From Bradyrhizobium sp. B097 (GTDB taxonomy: Bacteria; Pseudomonadota; Alphaproteobacteria; Rhizobiales; Xanthobacteraceae), in contig NZ_CP152412.1 in assembly GCF_038957035.1 (NCBI RefSeq), positions 4,026,501-4,090,500 of the forward strand: DNA of 64,000 nucleotides, in the 5' to 3' direction. Each line of letters starts with the position of its first letter. The stretch's first letter is position 1. A program made the position numbers and the translations under genes. Below, piece after piece: positions 44,255 through 53,066 of the stretch. The notes under the pieces were generated by a model. That model searched no databases, had not been told where the DNA came from, and saw only the letters and a program-made list of their open reading frames with translations.

Positions 44255-45131
44255 CGTCGCGACCTTTCATCCGCCGAACAGTATCGATGAAGGCCTTGAT
44301 GATCGGGGAGTGGCCGCGCCCGCTGTGATGGGCGATGCTGTACTGGGTCTTGATGGTGCGGTCGCTGATCTCGAGCGCGCGCAGGTTGGGATGCGGCACG
44401 AATTCGAAGTCGGCGACGACGCTGATGCCGAGCCCGCGCTCGACCGCCTTCCACACACCTTCGCGGCTTTCGATCTCGAACACCGGCTCGATCCTGATGC
44501 CCTCGGCCTGCATCGTCGCCTCGAACGCGCGCCGCGTGGTCGAGCCGCGCTCCCGCAGCACGATGGGCTGGTCGGCGAGCTCGCGCAGCCTGACCGATTT
44601 CCGCTTGAACCAGGGATGGTCGCGGTTGACGAACACGATCACGCGGTGCGTGCGATAGGGGATCATGGTGACGCGCGGATCCTCCGGGACCTCGGCCAGA
44701 ATCGCGACGTCGGCCTCGAAGTCGACGATGTGGCGGAGGGTGCGTTCGGAATTACCGAGCAGGGTCGAGATCTGAACGTCGGGGTGATCGCGCTTGAACG
44801 CCGCAATGATCTCGGTGGCATGAAACGGCCCGACGGTCGCGACCCGCAGATGGCCCTTGGTCGCCTTGCCGTGCGCGGCCAACAGTTCGTGTGCCTCGTC
44901 GCAGAACGTCATGATGCCGCGGGTGATCTCGAACAGCGCGGCGCCTGCTTCGGTGAGCTCGGTGTGCCGCGGCTTGCGGATCAGAAGCTCGACGCCGTAG
45001 GTCTCTTCCAGCTCCTTGACCTGAATGGTCAGCGTCGGCTGCCCGACATTGAGCACGCGCGACGCCGCGGTGAAGCCGCCATGCGCGGCGACTGCATGAA
45101 AGGCGCGAAGCTGGCTGAATACTATTGACAT
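44223..45131 (-). CDS. LysR-family regulator of phosphonate catabolism
   Basis: 302 residues from ATG 45131 (MSIVFSQLRAFHAVAAHGGFTAAS); upstream codons run into the promoter. The winged helix GGFTAASRVLNVGQPTLTIQVKELEETYGVELLIRK is followed by an effector domain (LRVATVGPFHATEIIAAFKRDHPD). It resembles the LysR proteins tied to aminoethylphosphonate genes (TIGR03339-like). It is divergent from the phn cluster. Its start codon lies inside a 19-base inverted repeat, so it probably regulates itself and the phn genes. Confidence 0.88.
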   Translation of the reverse strand: MSIVFSQLRAFHAVAAHGGFTAASRVLNVGQPTLTIQVKELEETYGVELLIRKPRHTELTEAGAALFEITRGIMTFCDEAHELLAAHGKATKGHLRVATVGPFHATEIIAAFKRDHPDVQISTLLGNSERTLRHIVDFEADVAILAEVPEDPRVTMIPYRTHRVIVFVNRDHPWFKRKSVRLRELADQPIVLRERGSTTRRAFEATMQAEGIRIEPVFEIESREGVWKAVERGLGISVVADFEFVPHPNLRALEISDRTIKTQYSIAHHSGRGHSPIIKAFIDTVRRMKGRDATARGSSVRP

Positions 45132-45140
45132 AATCAATAG
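45122..45140. promoter_or_regulatory. LysR operator in the phn divergent region
   Basis: CTATTGA-CATAA-TCAATAG is an exact 7+5+7 inverted repeat covering the LysR start codon (45129-45131), about 72 bases upstream of the dehydrogenase start. Its T-N11-A core fits LysR sites. Confidence 0.55.
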
Positions 45141-45211
45141 AACGCATCCGAAGAATGAATTTGTCAATACCAGCCGGGGCCGTACGTTCGCGCCAAATGG
45201 AGGACGCGCGA

Positions 45212-46342
45212 ATGGACTGGAGTTATTCCAACCCGGTAAGAGTCGAATTCGGAGCCGACAGCTTCGACAAGCTGCCGGCGCTGATCGGCAAGCGTGCCTA
45301 TGCGCTCGTGACCTATGGCGAGCCGGTCTTCGCCGAGCTCGAGCGGCGACTGCGCGCTGCGGCGGGTGCTTCGGTCCTGACCATTCGCGACGTCGCCCCC
45401 AATCCGGACTACCGCCTGCTCACCGAACAGACCGCGCGCTTTGCCGGGCTCGCCAAACAGCCCGAAGTGATCGTCGCGCTCGGTGGCGGCTCGGTGATCG
45501 ATTCCGCAAAGGTGTTCGCGGCTGCCGGCGGCGACTTCGCGACCGTCAAGACCTATCTGGAAACGCAGCAGGGCGCCGATCGCTTGTCCGCCATTCCGAT
45601 TATCGCGGTGCCGACCACGGCAGGCACCGGCAGCGAGGTGACGTGCTGGGGCACGGTGTGGGACGAGGCCAACGGCAAGAAATACTCGCTGGCGCGGCCG
45701 TCGCTCTATCCGACCCATGCGGTGATCGATCCGCGCCTGATGCTCGGCAAGCCGCAGCTTCTGACCATCAGCACCGGGCTCGACGCGCTGTCGCACGCGC
45801 TGGAGAGCATCTGGAACGTCAACAACAATCCGGTGTCGGCCAACCATGCGGTGGCGGCGGCGCGCGGCGTTCTCGACGTGCTGCCGAGGCTCGCCAATGA
45901 TCTGGGCAATCTCGAGCTGCGCAGCCGCATGGCGCAGGCGGCGCTGTTCGCTGGCCTCGCGTTCTCCAACACCAAGACCGCGATCGCGCATTCGTTGTCC
46001 TATCCGATCACGCTGCGGCACGGCGTGCAGCACGGCATCGCCTGCTCGTTCTCGCTGCCGATGGTGTTGCGCAGCGTGAAAGGGGCGGGCGGGCTCTGCG
46101 AGGACAGCCTCCGGCAGATCTTCGGCGCCGACCTGGCGCGCGCAGCCGACGATCTCGAAGACTTCATGGCGCGGCTCGGCATTTCCTGCAATCCGGCCGC
46201 CTACAGGATCGAGCGCAGCGAGTGGCACGCGCTGATCGCGGATTCGCTCGAGGGCGAGCGCGGTCGCAACTTCCTGGGGTCCAAGGAACGGCTGATCGAG
46301 GCATCGCAGACGCTGCGGATGCCGAGCGCGGCAAGTGCGTGA
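45212..46342 (+). CDS. Phosphonate-associated iron-containing alcohol dehydrogenase (PhpC-like)
   Basis: 376 residues from ATG 45212 (MDWSYSNPVRVEFGADSF) with GGAGG eight bases upstream; two earlier in-frame ATGs lack such sites. The Fe-ADH fold is clear: NAD motif VIVALGGGSVIDSAKVFA, IIAVPTTAGTGSEVT, and metal ligands in GLDALSHALESIW and LRHGVQHGIACSF. The nearest known group is the phosphonate-operon Fe-ADH (TIGR03405), related to PhpC, which interconverts phosphonoacetaldehyde and 2-hydroxyethylphosphonate. It is followed after 28 bases by phnA. In this catabolic setting it probably runs in the oxidative direction; this is inference. Confidence 0.87.
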   Translation: MDWSYSNPVRVEFGADSFDKLPALIGKRAYALVTYGEPVFAELERRLRAAAGASVLTIRDVAPNPDYRLLTEQTARFAGLAKQPEVIVALGGGSVIDSAKVFAAAGGDFATVKTYLETQQGADRLSAIPIIAVPTTAGTGSEVTCWGTVWDEANGKKYSLARPSLYPTHAVIDPRLMLGKPQLLTISTGLDALSHALESIWNVNNNPVSANHAVAAARGVLDVLPRLANDLGNLELRSRMAQAALFAGLAFSNTKTAIAHSLSYPITLRHGVQHGIACSFSLPMVLRSVKGAGGLCEDSLRQIFGADLARAADDLEDFMARLGISCNPAAYRIERSEWHALIADSLEGERGRNFLGSKERLIEASQTLRMPSAASA

Positions 46343-46370
46343 CGACGGCGCAGTGACACGGAGAGATATC

Positions 46371-47615
46371 ATGCAAGACAATCGCAAAACCATCACCGTC
46401 AACGGACGCCATTACGACGCGCCGACGCGGCCGACGGTCGTGATCTGCCTCGACGGTTCGGAACCCGGCTATATCGAGCAGGCGATCGAGGCCGGCGTCG
46501 CGCCGACCTTCGCGCGCTTCATGAAGGAGGGCGCGCATGTGCATGCCGCCAGCGTGATCCCGAGCTTCACCAATCCGAACAACCTCTCGATTATCACCGG
46601 ACGGCCGCCCGCGGTGCACGGCATCGCCGGCAATTATTTCTACGACACGGCGAACGACGCCGAAGTCATGATGAACGATCCGAAGTTTTTGCGCGCGCCG
46701 ACGATCCTCGCCGGCGTCCATGACGCCGGCTACAAGGTCGCCGCGGTCACCGCCAAGGACAAGCTGCGCACCTTGCTGGCCTACGGGCTCGACTATGCGA
46801 GCGGCCGTGCCATCGCGTTCTCGTCGGAGAAAGCCGACCAGGCCACCAGGGCTGCCAACGGCATCGACAATGTGCTCGACTTCGTCGGCCTGCCGCTGCC
46901 CGGGGTCTATTCGGCCGATCTGTCGCGCTTCGTGTTCGCGGCCGGCGTCAAGCTGGTCGAGCGTTATCGTCCGGACCTGATGTACCTGTCGACCACCGAT
47001 TACATCCAGCACAAGGTCGGGCCCGGTACCAAGGTCGCCAACGACTTCTACGCGATGATCGACGGCTATCTCGCCAGGCTCGATGCGCTCGGCTGCAACA
47101 TCGTGGCGACCGCCGACCACGGCATGAACGACAAGTTCTTGCCCGACGGCAAGCCCGACGTGATCTACCTCCAGGACGTCATGGACGACTGGACGGGTAC
47201 GGGCGCCGCGCGCGTGATCCTGCCGATCACCGATCCCTATGTCGCCCATCACGGCTCGCTCGGCTCGTTCGCGACGATCTACACGCCCGATGGCGCCGAC
47301 GTCGACGCGCTGCTGATGCGGCTGCGCGACATCAAGGGTATCGAGGTGGCGCTGCCGCGCAAGGATGCCTGCACCCGGTTCGAGCTGCCGCCCGACCGGA
47401 TCGGCGACATCGTCGTGATCTCGACCAGGCACAAGGTGCTCGGCACTAGCGAATCTCGTCACGATCTGTCCGGCCTGACCGAGCCGCTGCGCTCGCATGG
47501 CGGGCTGACCGAGGAGCGGGTGCCGCTGATCGCGAACCGCAAGATCGCGTTGCCGGCCGGTCACGCCTTGCGCAACTTCGACGCCTTCGACGTCGCGCTT
47601 AACCGCGTCCAGTGA
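46371..47615 (+). CDS. phnA: Phosphonoacetate hydrolase PhnA
   Basis: 414 residues from ATG 46371 with GGAGAGA upstream. It belongs to the alkaline phosphatase superfamily: VVICLDGSEPGYIEQ (D29), the nucleophile region SVIPSFTNPNNLSIITG (T67), LSTTDYIQHKVGPG and VATADHGMND. These match the Zn ligands and threonine nucleophile of the Sinorhizobium enzyme. It splits phosphonoacetate to acetate and phosphate. It is the middle gene of the phn operon and gives the released phosphate. Confidence 0.94.
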   Translation: MQDNRKTITVNGRHYDAPTRPTVVICLDGSEPGYIEQAIEAGVAPTFARFMKEGAHVHAASVIPSFTNPNNLSIITGRPPAVHGIAGNYFYDTANDAEVMMNDPKFLRAPTILAGVHDAGYKVAAVTAKDKLRTLLAYGLDYASGRAIAFSSEKADQATRAANGIDNVLDFVGLPLPGVYSADLSRFVFAAGVKLVERYRPDLMYLSTTDYIQHKVGPGTKVANDFYAMIDGYLARLDALGCNIVATADHGMNDKFLPDGKPDVIYLQDVMDDWTGTGAARVILPITDPYVAHHGSLGSFATIYTPDGADVDALLMRLRDIKGIEVALPRKDACTRFELPPDRIGDIVVISTRHKVLGTSESRHDLSGLTEPLRSHGGLTEERVPLIANRKIALPAGHALRNFDAFDVALNRVQ

Positions 47616-47639
47616 CATCCGGACCTTAAGGATACCACC

Positions 47640-49088
47640 ATGAACATCCAGAGCCCGGCCGTTCGCCATGAGCAGATGCGGATCGCAGGCAGCCTCATTG
47701 ACACCGATGAGCATGTCGAGGTTTTCAATCCCTACACCAACAAGGTGGTCGGCACCGTGCCGGCGGCGCGCCCGGAGCATGTGCGCAGCGCCTTTGCCAA
47801 AGCGGCGGCGTTCAAGCCGAAGCTGACGCGTTACGAGCGCCAGCGCATCCTGCTGCGCACCGCCGAGATTTTGGCGGGCCGCAAGGAGGAATTCGCGCGG
47901 CTGATCACCGCCGAGTCCGGCCTGTGCTGGAAGGACTCGCTCTACGAGGCCGGTCGCGCCTACGATGTCTACTCGTTCGCCGGGCAGCTCGCGATCAAGG
48001 ACGACGGCGAGACGTTTTCCTGCGACATCAGCCCGCAGGGCAAGGCGCGCAAGATCTTCACGACGCGCACGCCGCTGCTCGGCGCGATCTCGGCGATCAC
48101 GCCATTCAACCATCCGCTCAACATGGTCAGCCACAAGATCGCGCCGGCGATCGCCACCAACAACCGCGTGGTGCTGAAGCCGACCGAGCTGACGCCGCTG
48201 ACCGCGCTCGCGCTCGCCGACGTGCTGTACGAGGCCGGGCTGCCGCCGGAGATGCTGTCGGTGGTCACGGGCAATCCGCATTCGATGGGTGATGCAATGA
48301 TCAGCGATCCCGACGCCGATCTCGTGACCTTCACCGGCTCGGTCAGGGTCGGCAAGCACATCGCCGACAAGGCCGGCTACAAGCGCCTGGTGCTCGAGCT
48401 CGGCGGCAACGATCCCTTGATCGTGATGGAGGACGCTGACCTGGAGAAGGCGGCCGAGCTTGCGGTCACCGGGGCGACCAAGAATTCCGGCCAGCGCTGC
48501 ACGGCCGTCAAGCGCATCCTCTGCGTCGAAGCGGTCGCCGACGATTTCGCCGCCCTCGTGCTGAAGAAGGCGCGCACCCTGAAGTGCGGCGATCCGATGG
48601 ACCCGACGGTCGATGTCGGCACCGTGATCCATGAGGGCGCGGCGAAGGAGTTCGAGCGCCGGGTCAACGCTGCGGTTACCGACGGCGCCGAGCTTTTGCA
48701 CGGCAACGACCGCAAGGGCGCGCTGTATCCGCCGACGGTGGTCGACCGGATTCCCTACACCAGCGAGCTGGTGATGCAGGAGACCTTCGGTCCGGTGATT
48801 CCGATCATCCGCGTACCCAACGACATCGAGAGCGTGATCCGGATTTCAAACGCGACCGCGTTTGGACTGTCGTCCGGCGTCTGCACCAACCGGCTCGACT
48901 ACATCACGCGGTTCGTCAACGAGCTCGACGTCGGCACCGTCAACGTCTGGGAAGTGCCCGGCTACCGGATCGAGATGTCGCCGTTCGGCGGGATCAAGGA
49001 CTCCGGCCTTGGTTACAAGGAAGGCGTGCAGGAGGCGATCAAGAGCTTCACCAACGTCAAGACCTATTCGCTGCCCTGGCCCGTCTAG
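47640..49088 (+). CDS. phnY: Phosphonoacetaldehyde dehydrogenase PhnY
   Basis: 482 residues from ATG 47640 with AAGGA upstream, 24 bases after phnA. Aldehyde dehydrogenase motifs: FNHPLN (N157), LELGGNDPL (E253), and the catalytic cysteine C287 in NSGQRCTAV. The neighbourhood and sequence fit phosphonoacetaldehyde dehydrogenase (TIGR03250). It oxidises phosphonoacetaldehyde to phosphonoacetate with NAD, feeding PhnA. Confidence 0.93.
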   Translation: MNIQSPAVRHEQMRIAGSLIDTDEHVEVFNPYTNKVVGTVPAARPEHVRSAFAKAAAFKPKLTRYERQRILLRTAEILAGRKEEFARLITAESGLCWKDSLYEAGRAYDVYSFAGQLAIKDDGETFSCDISPQGKARKIFTTRTPLLGAISAITPFNHPLNMVSHKIAPAIATNNRVVLKPTELTPLTALALADVLYEAGLPPEMLSVVTGNPHSMGDAMISDPDADLVTFTGSVRVGKHIADKAGYKRLVLELGGNDPLIVMEDADLEKAAELAVTGATKNSGQRCTAVKRILCVEAVADDFAALVLKKARTLKCGDPMDPTVDVGTVIHEGAAKEFERRVNAAVTDGAELLHGNDRKGALYPPTVVDRIPYTSELVMQETFGPVIPIIRVPNDIESVIRISNATAFGLSSGVCTNRLDYITRFVNELDVGTVNVWEVPGYRIEMSPFGGIKDSGLGYKEGVQEAIKSFTNVKTYSLPWPV

Positions 49089-49174
49089 GAAAGCGTCCGA
49101 CGAGGGCCACACGCGCACAACAAAAACAACGCGGCGGCCGACTGCAATCAACGAGACAATCAGGGGAGGCTGCA

Positions 49175-50491
49175 ATGTCGATCACGTTCAGTCCGGCGAG
49201 CGTCGGCTCGGTCGGAGTCCAAAATCCGGAGCTTGCGACATCGTTCCGCCGCGCACAGTGGCGGATGCTGTTCGCGGCGATGTTCTGCTATCTGTTCTTC
49301 TACACCGGGCGGCAGACCTTTGGCTTCGCCATTCCCGGCATCCAGACCGAGTTCGGCGTCAGCAAGGAGGCGCTGGGCTGGGCCAGCGCGGCGCTGCTGT
49401 GGTGCTACGCAGTCGGGCAGGCCATCAACGGCAATCTCGGCGACAAGTTCGGCGGCCGCCGCGTGATGAGCGCGGGCGCGATCCTCTCCTTCATCATGAA
49501 CTGGGCGACCAGCCTCTCGACCGGCATCGTCAGCCTCACCGCGTTCTGGGGCATCAACGGCTATTTCCAGTCGATGGGCTGGGCGCCGGGCAGCCGCCTG
49601 CTGTCGAACTGGTGGGGCCGGCATGAGCGCGGCACGGTCTACGGGCTCTACACGTTCGCGGCCGGTCTCGCCTCGGTGCTGTCGTTCGTCACCTCGCTGG
49701 TGGTGGTCGGCTATTTCCAGCTCGACTGGCGCTGGATCTTCCGCATCCCGGTGGTGCTGCTGCTGCTCGGCGGCATCGCGTTCTATCTGATCGCGCGCGA
49801 AAAGCCCGAGGACATGGGCTTTGCTTCGCCGCATGACGAGACCGACGACGTCACCGCAACCGACGCCGCGGTCGACGCCAATGAGGGCTCGCTCGCGCGC
49901 TACAAGGCGGTGCTGTCGAACTGGCGCCTGCTCGTCGCCGGCGTCTCGATCGGATTCCAGAACGCGGCGCGCTATGGCCTCTTGGTGTGGGTGCCCGTGC
50001 ACTTCCTCGGCAGCAACTGGGCCAAGGCCGGCGCCACCTCGGCGATCGATCCGCGCTGGATCAGCATCGCGCTGCCGGTCGGCATGGCGGTGGGTGCGTT
50101 CAGCAACGGCTGGGTCTCGGACAAGGTGTTCGGCTCGCGCCGTTACCTCGCCATCGTGCTCTATATGGTGCTCGCCGCGGTCACCGCGCTGTGCATGTAC
50201 GCGATCCCGACCACCGAGATCTATCTCGGGATGACGGTGCTGTTCCTGTGCGGCTTCTTCACTTACGGCCCGCAATCCTCGTTCTGGGCGCTGTGCCCGG
50301 ATCTGGTCGGCCACAAGCGGGCAGGGACCGCAACCGGGGTGATGAACTCCTTCGCCTATCTGTTCGCAGGTCTCGGCGAGCCGATCATCGGCCACTTCAT
50401 GGACAAGCATAACCAGACCTCGCTGGTGTTCCTTGTGGTCGCGGTCTGCGCGACCTCCAGCGCGGTGGTGGCGGCCTTTATCCGGCGCTAG
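49175..50491 (+). CDS. Organophosphate:phosphate antiporter-type MFS transporter (OPA family)
   Basis: 438 residues from ATG 49175 with AGGGGAGG upstream. Twelve helices, with the OPA/GlpT-like start YLFFYTGRQTFGFAIPGIQTEFGVS and the LGDKFGGRRVM loop. GlpT and UhpT swap organic phosphate for Pi. As the last gene of the phn operon it probably imports a phosphonate such as 2-hydroxyethylphosphonate or phosphonoacetate, perhaps in exchange for the phosphate that PhnA releases. The exchange mode is inference. Confidence 0.88.
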   Translation: MSITFSPASVGSVGVQNPELATSFRRAQWRMLFAAMFCYLFFYTGRQTFGFAIPGIQTEFGVSKEALGWASAALLWCYAVGQAINGNLGDKFGGRRVMSAGAILSFIMNWATSLSTGIVSLTAFWGINGYFQSMGWAPGSRLLSNWWGRHERGTVYGLYTFAAGLASVLSFVTSLVVVGYFQLDWRWIFRIPVVLLLLGGIAFYLIAREKPEDMGFASPHDETDDVTATDAAVDANEGSLARYKAVLSNWRLLVAGVSIGFQNAARYGLLVWVPVHFLGSNWAKAGATSAIDPRWISIALPVGMAVGAFSNGWVSDKVFGSRRYLAIVLYMVLAAVTALCMYAIPTTEIYLGMTVLFLCGFFTYGPQSSFWALCPDLVGHKRAGTATGVMNSFAYLFAGLGEPIIGHFMDKHNQTSLVFLVVAVCATSSAVVAAFIRR

Positions 50492-50543
50492 TTCACCCAC
50501 ATGCGTCCCGGGTGACTGCCCGGACGCCGCCATCGGGGCATGT

Positions 50544-50615
50544 GTAGCCCGGATGAGCGAAGCGATATCCGGGGTTGCTGTGGTTCCCGCATGTCGCTTC
50601 GCTCATGCGGGCTAC
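50544..50615. repeat. Dispersed palindromic repeat, family C, copy 2
   Basis: GTAGCCCGGATGAGCGAAGC at the left faces GCTTCGCTCATGCGGGCTAC at the right, 72 bases overall; one base differs from perfect pairing. Relative of 17383-17467. Confidence 0.78.
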
Positions 50616-50757
50616 GCCTTTTTGCAGCTAGCGGAACGCAGCCGCGCGCGAGCGCTGGAGCCCAAACACCGCGCCAATTCGCTGAAAATCGCCTCGCCGA
50701 GCCGGCGGACTGACGCCCAATTCCTCGCCATGGGCTGGCCAACAACCAGGCAACCGA

Positions 50758-50788
50758 GATATAATATCTATAAATATCAATATGATAT
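50758..50788. promoter_or_regulatory. Paired AT-rich palindromes, candidate operator
   Basis: GATAT-A-ATATC (50758-50768) is a perfect palindrome around one base. ATATCA-ATA-TGATAT (50774-50788) is a second one five bases later. They sit in a nearly 60-base AT-rich island about 145 bases upstream of ATG 50932. The GntR protein of the operon (53063) is the natural candidate ligand. Confidence 0.5.
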
Positions 50789-50931
50789 ATAAAATTGCAT
50801 GCAGAATACAAAATGTGCTTGCCGCCTCGTGCGGCTTGAAGCAGACTTTGCGCGGGGCAGGAGAGGCCCGATGACCTTCGATGACGAAGGTCGCATGGGG
50901 CAAAAACAATCTGCCGGCAGAGGAGCGAGCA

Positions 50932-52236
50932 ATGAGCGATCAGGTGTCCACCATCGCAATGGCAGATACGGCGAAGCCTTCCGGCGTGCGCTGGAAGATC
51001 TTCCTGCTGATGCTGTTCCTGATCTCGATCAACTATATTGATCGCGCCTCGCTCTCGGTCGCGATGCCTGTGATCGCCAAGGAGTTCGACATCGATCCGG
51101 CAATGCAGGGCTTGATCCTGAGCTCGTTCTTTTGGACCTACGCGCTGATGCAGGTGCCGGGCGGCATGCTCGCCGATCGCTTCAAGCCGCGGATCGTGAT
51201 CGCGCTCGCGACGCTGTTCTGGGGCTTCTTCCAGGCGCTGGCGGCGCTGTCCACCAGCTGGATGCTGCTGCTGCTGACCCGGCTCGGGCTCGGCGCGTCG
51301 GAAGCGCCGATCTATCCGGCCGGCGGCAAGCTCAACGCGATCTGGATGACGCAGACCGAACGCGGCCGCGGCGCCACCCTGCTGGACGGCGGCGCGCCGC
51401 TCGGTGCAGCGCTCGGCTCGATCGTGATCGCCTGGCTGATGGCGGCGTTCAGCTCCTGGCGCGTCGCCTTCGTCGTCGCGGGCATCGGAACCATGCTGTG
51501 CGGCCTGTGGGCCTGGTACTACATCCGCAACGCGCCGCGCGAGCATCCGTCGGTCAATGAAGCCGAGGCGCGCTATCTCGAGGAGGCGCATGCGATCGAG
51601 GACGCCGCGACGCCGCCGTCGTCGGGCGCGAGCGGGATGGCGTATTTCCGCTTCCGCTCGGTCTGGTGCATGTGCCTGGGCTGGATGTTCTTCAACACCA
51701 CGTTTTATGGCCTGCTGACCTGGATGCCGACCTATTTGTTCAAGGTGCACGGCTTCGACATCAAGGCGCTCGGCGGCGCATCCTTCATCATCTTCTTCGC
51801 AGGCTTCGTCGGCGAACTGGTCGGCGGCTGGATCGGCGACGGCTGGCGCGCGCGGGGCGGGGCGCCCAACACCGTGTTCCGCACCCTATTCGGCATCGCG
51901 GCGATCATGGCGACCGTGTCGATCTTCCTCGTCGCCTACGTCACCAACGCGGTCGTGGTCGTGGTGCTGCTGTCGACGACGCTGTTCTTCCTGCGCTGGT
52001 GCGGCATGTACTGGGCGATCCCGTCGGCGCTGGCGGGCCGCGGCAAGTCCGGCTTCCTCGGCGGCTGCATGAATCTCGGCGGCAATATCGCCGGCATCAC
52101 GACACCCTTGATCGTCGGCTTCATCGTGCAGGCCACCGGCTCCTACTTCCTCGCTTTGATGTATTTCGCCGCCGCCGGAATTGCGCTGTTGATCTGCTCG
52201 ACCCTGATCGATTACAGCCGCAAGCTCCCGGTCTAG
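50932..52236 (+). CDS. MFS transporter, ACS/anion:cation symporter type
   Basis: 434 residues from ATG 50932 (MSDQVSTIAMADTAKPSGVRWK) with AGAGGAG upstream; the frame opens earlier but without such a site. It has 12 membrane helices and the ACS-type start ISINYIDRASLSVAMPVIAKEF, GMLADRFKPR and GLGASEAPIYPAGGK motifs. Members import organic acids and related anions with protons. It heads the ureide operon, so it probably imports the substrate of the hydantoinase. Confidence 0.88.
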   Translation: MSDQVSTIAMADTAKPSGVRWKIFLLMLFLISINYIDRASLSVAMPVIAKEFDIDPAMQGLILSSFFWTYALMQVPGGMLADRFKPRIVIALATLFWGFFQALAALSTSWMLLLLTRLGLGASEAPIYPAGGKLNAIWMTQTERGRGATLLDGGAPLGAALGSIVIAWLMAAFSSWRVAFVVAGIGTMLCGLWAWYYIRNAPREHPSVNEAEARYLEEAHAIEDAATPPSSGASGMAYFRFRSVWCMCLGWMFFNTTFYGLLTWMPTYLFKVHGFDIKALGGASFIIFFAGFVGELVGGWIGDGWRARGGAPNTVFRTLFGIAAIMATVSIFLVAYVTNAVVVVVLLSTTLFFLRWCGMYWAIPSALAGRGKSGFLGGCMNLGGNIAGITTPLIVGFIVQATGSYFLALMYFAAAGIALLICSTLIDYSRKLPV

Positions 52237-52289
52237 AACTGATACGGCCGAATCCTTACGAGGGCTCGGCCGCTTGATGAGGTCCGCCA

Positions 52290-53066
52290 ATGACACGTCC
52301 CGTCCGGCTCGGCATGCTGACGCCGTCGTCGAATACCGCACTGGAGCCGATCACCTGCGCGATGCTGACAGGCGTCGAGGATGTCTCGGCGCATTTCTCG
52401 CGCTTCAAGGTGACGCAGATCGCGCTGTCGGAACAGGCGCTGCGCCAGTTCGACGCCAGCGAGATTCTGCGCGCGGCAGAGTTGCTGGCGCATGCCAAGG
52501 TCGACGTCATCGCCTGGAACGGCACCTCGGCAAGCTGGCTCGGCTTTGACCGCGACGAGAGCCTGTGCGAGCAGATCACTGCGGCAACCGGGATCAAGGC
52601 CTGCACCACGGTGCTCGCCTATCGCGACCTGCTGCGGCGGATCGGCGCCAGGCGCATCGGGCTGGTGACGCCGTATCGCAGGGATGTGCAGGACAGGATC
52701 ATCGCCAACTGGAATTCGGCTGGGCTGCATTGTTTTGCCGAGCGGCATCTCGCGCTGCAGGACAATTTCTCCTTTGCCGAGGTCAGCGAGGTCGAGGTCG
52801 CGGGCCTGATCGAGCAGGTGGTGCGCGAAGGCTGCGATGCCGCCGTCGTGCTCTGCACCAACATGCGCGGCGCGGGCGCTGCCGAACGGCTGGAGCGCGG
52901 TTTCGGCGTGCCGGTGCTGGATTCGATTGCGGTGACGCTGTGGGCGTGTCTCACGGCTGCGGGCTGCGATCCGTCACGCGTGCACGGCTGGGGCAGCCTG
53001 TTCACCAACCCCGATCTGCGCGCAGCGACCGCGATCCCCGATCATGACGATAAAGGCGTGCGGTGA
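52290..53066 (+). CDS. Asp/Glu-racemase-fold protein with a single catalytic cysteine (maleate isomerase/arylmalonate decarboxylase-like)
   Basis: 258 residues from ATG 52290. The maleate-isomerase-like start LGMLTPSSNTALEP is present. Where two-cysteine members have their first cysteine, this protein reads IAWNGTSAS (Asn77/Gly78). The second cysteine is kept at C189 in VVLCTNMRGAG. A lone second-half cysteine is the arrangement of arylmalonate decarboxylase, which protonates rather than racemises. The reaction here could be decarboxylation or isomerisation of an unsaturated or malonate-type acid. It overlaps the GntR start by four bases (GTGA). Confidence 0.78.
   Translation: MTRPVRLGMLTPSSNTALEPITCAMLTGVEDVSAHFSRFKVTQIALSEQALRQFDASEILRAAELLAHAKVDVIAWNGTSASWLGFDRDESLCEQITAATGIKACTTVLAYRDLLRRIGARRIGLVTPYRRDVQDRIIANWNSAGLHCFAERHLALQDNFSFAEVSEVEVAGLIEQVVREGCDAAVVLCTNMRGAGAAERLERGFGVPVLDSIAVTLWACLTAAGCDPSRVHGWGSLFTNPDLRAATAIPDHDDKGVR

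Larger units (their letters stand above)
50492..50931. other. Intergenic region upstream of the ureide operon
   Basis: About 440 bases with no gene. It holds the family C repeat (50544-50615) just after the antiporter and a strikingly AT-rich stretch with palindromes (50758-50815). The promoter of the following operon should lie near the AT-rich part. Confidence 0.65.

Noticed and set aside
46164..48701. An 845-codon minus-strand frame across phnA and phnY
   Set aside because: Shadow of strongly supported genes; composition is typical of antisense GC-rich translation.
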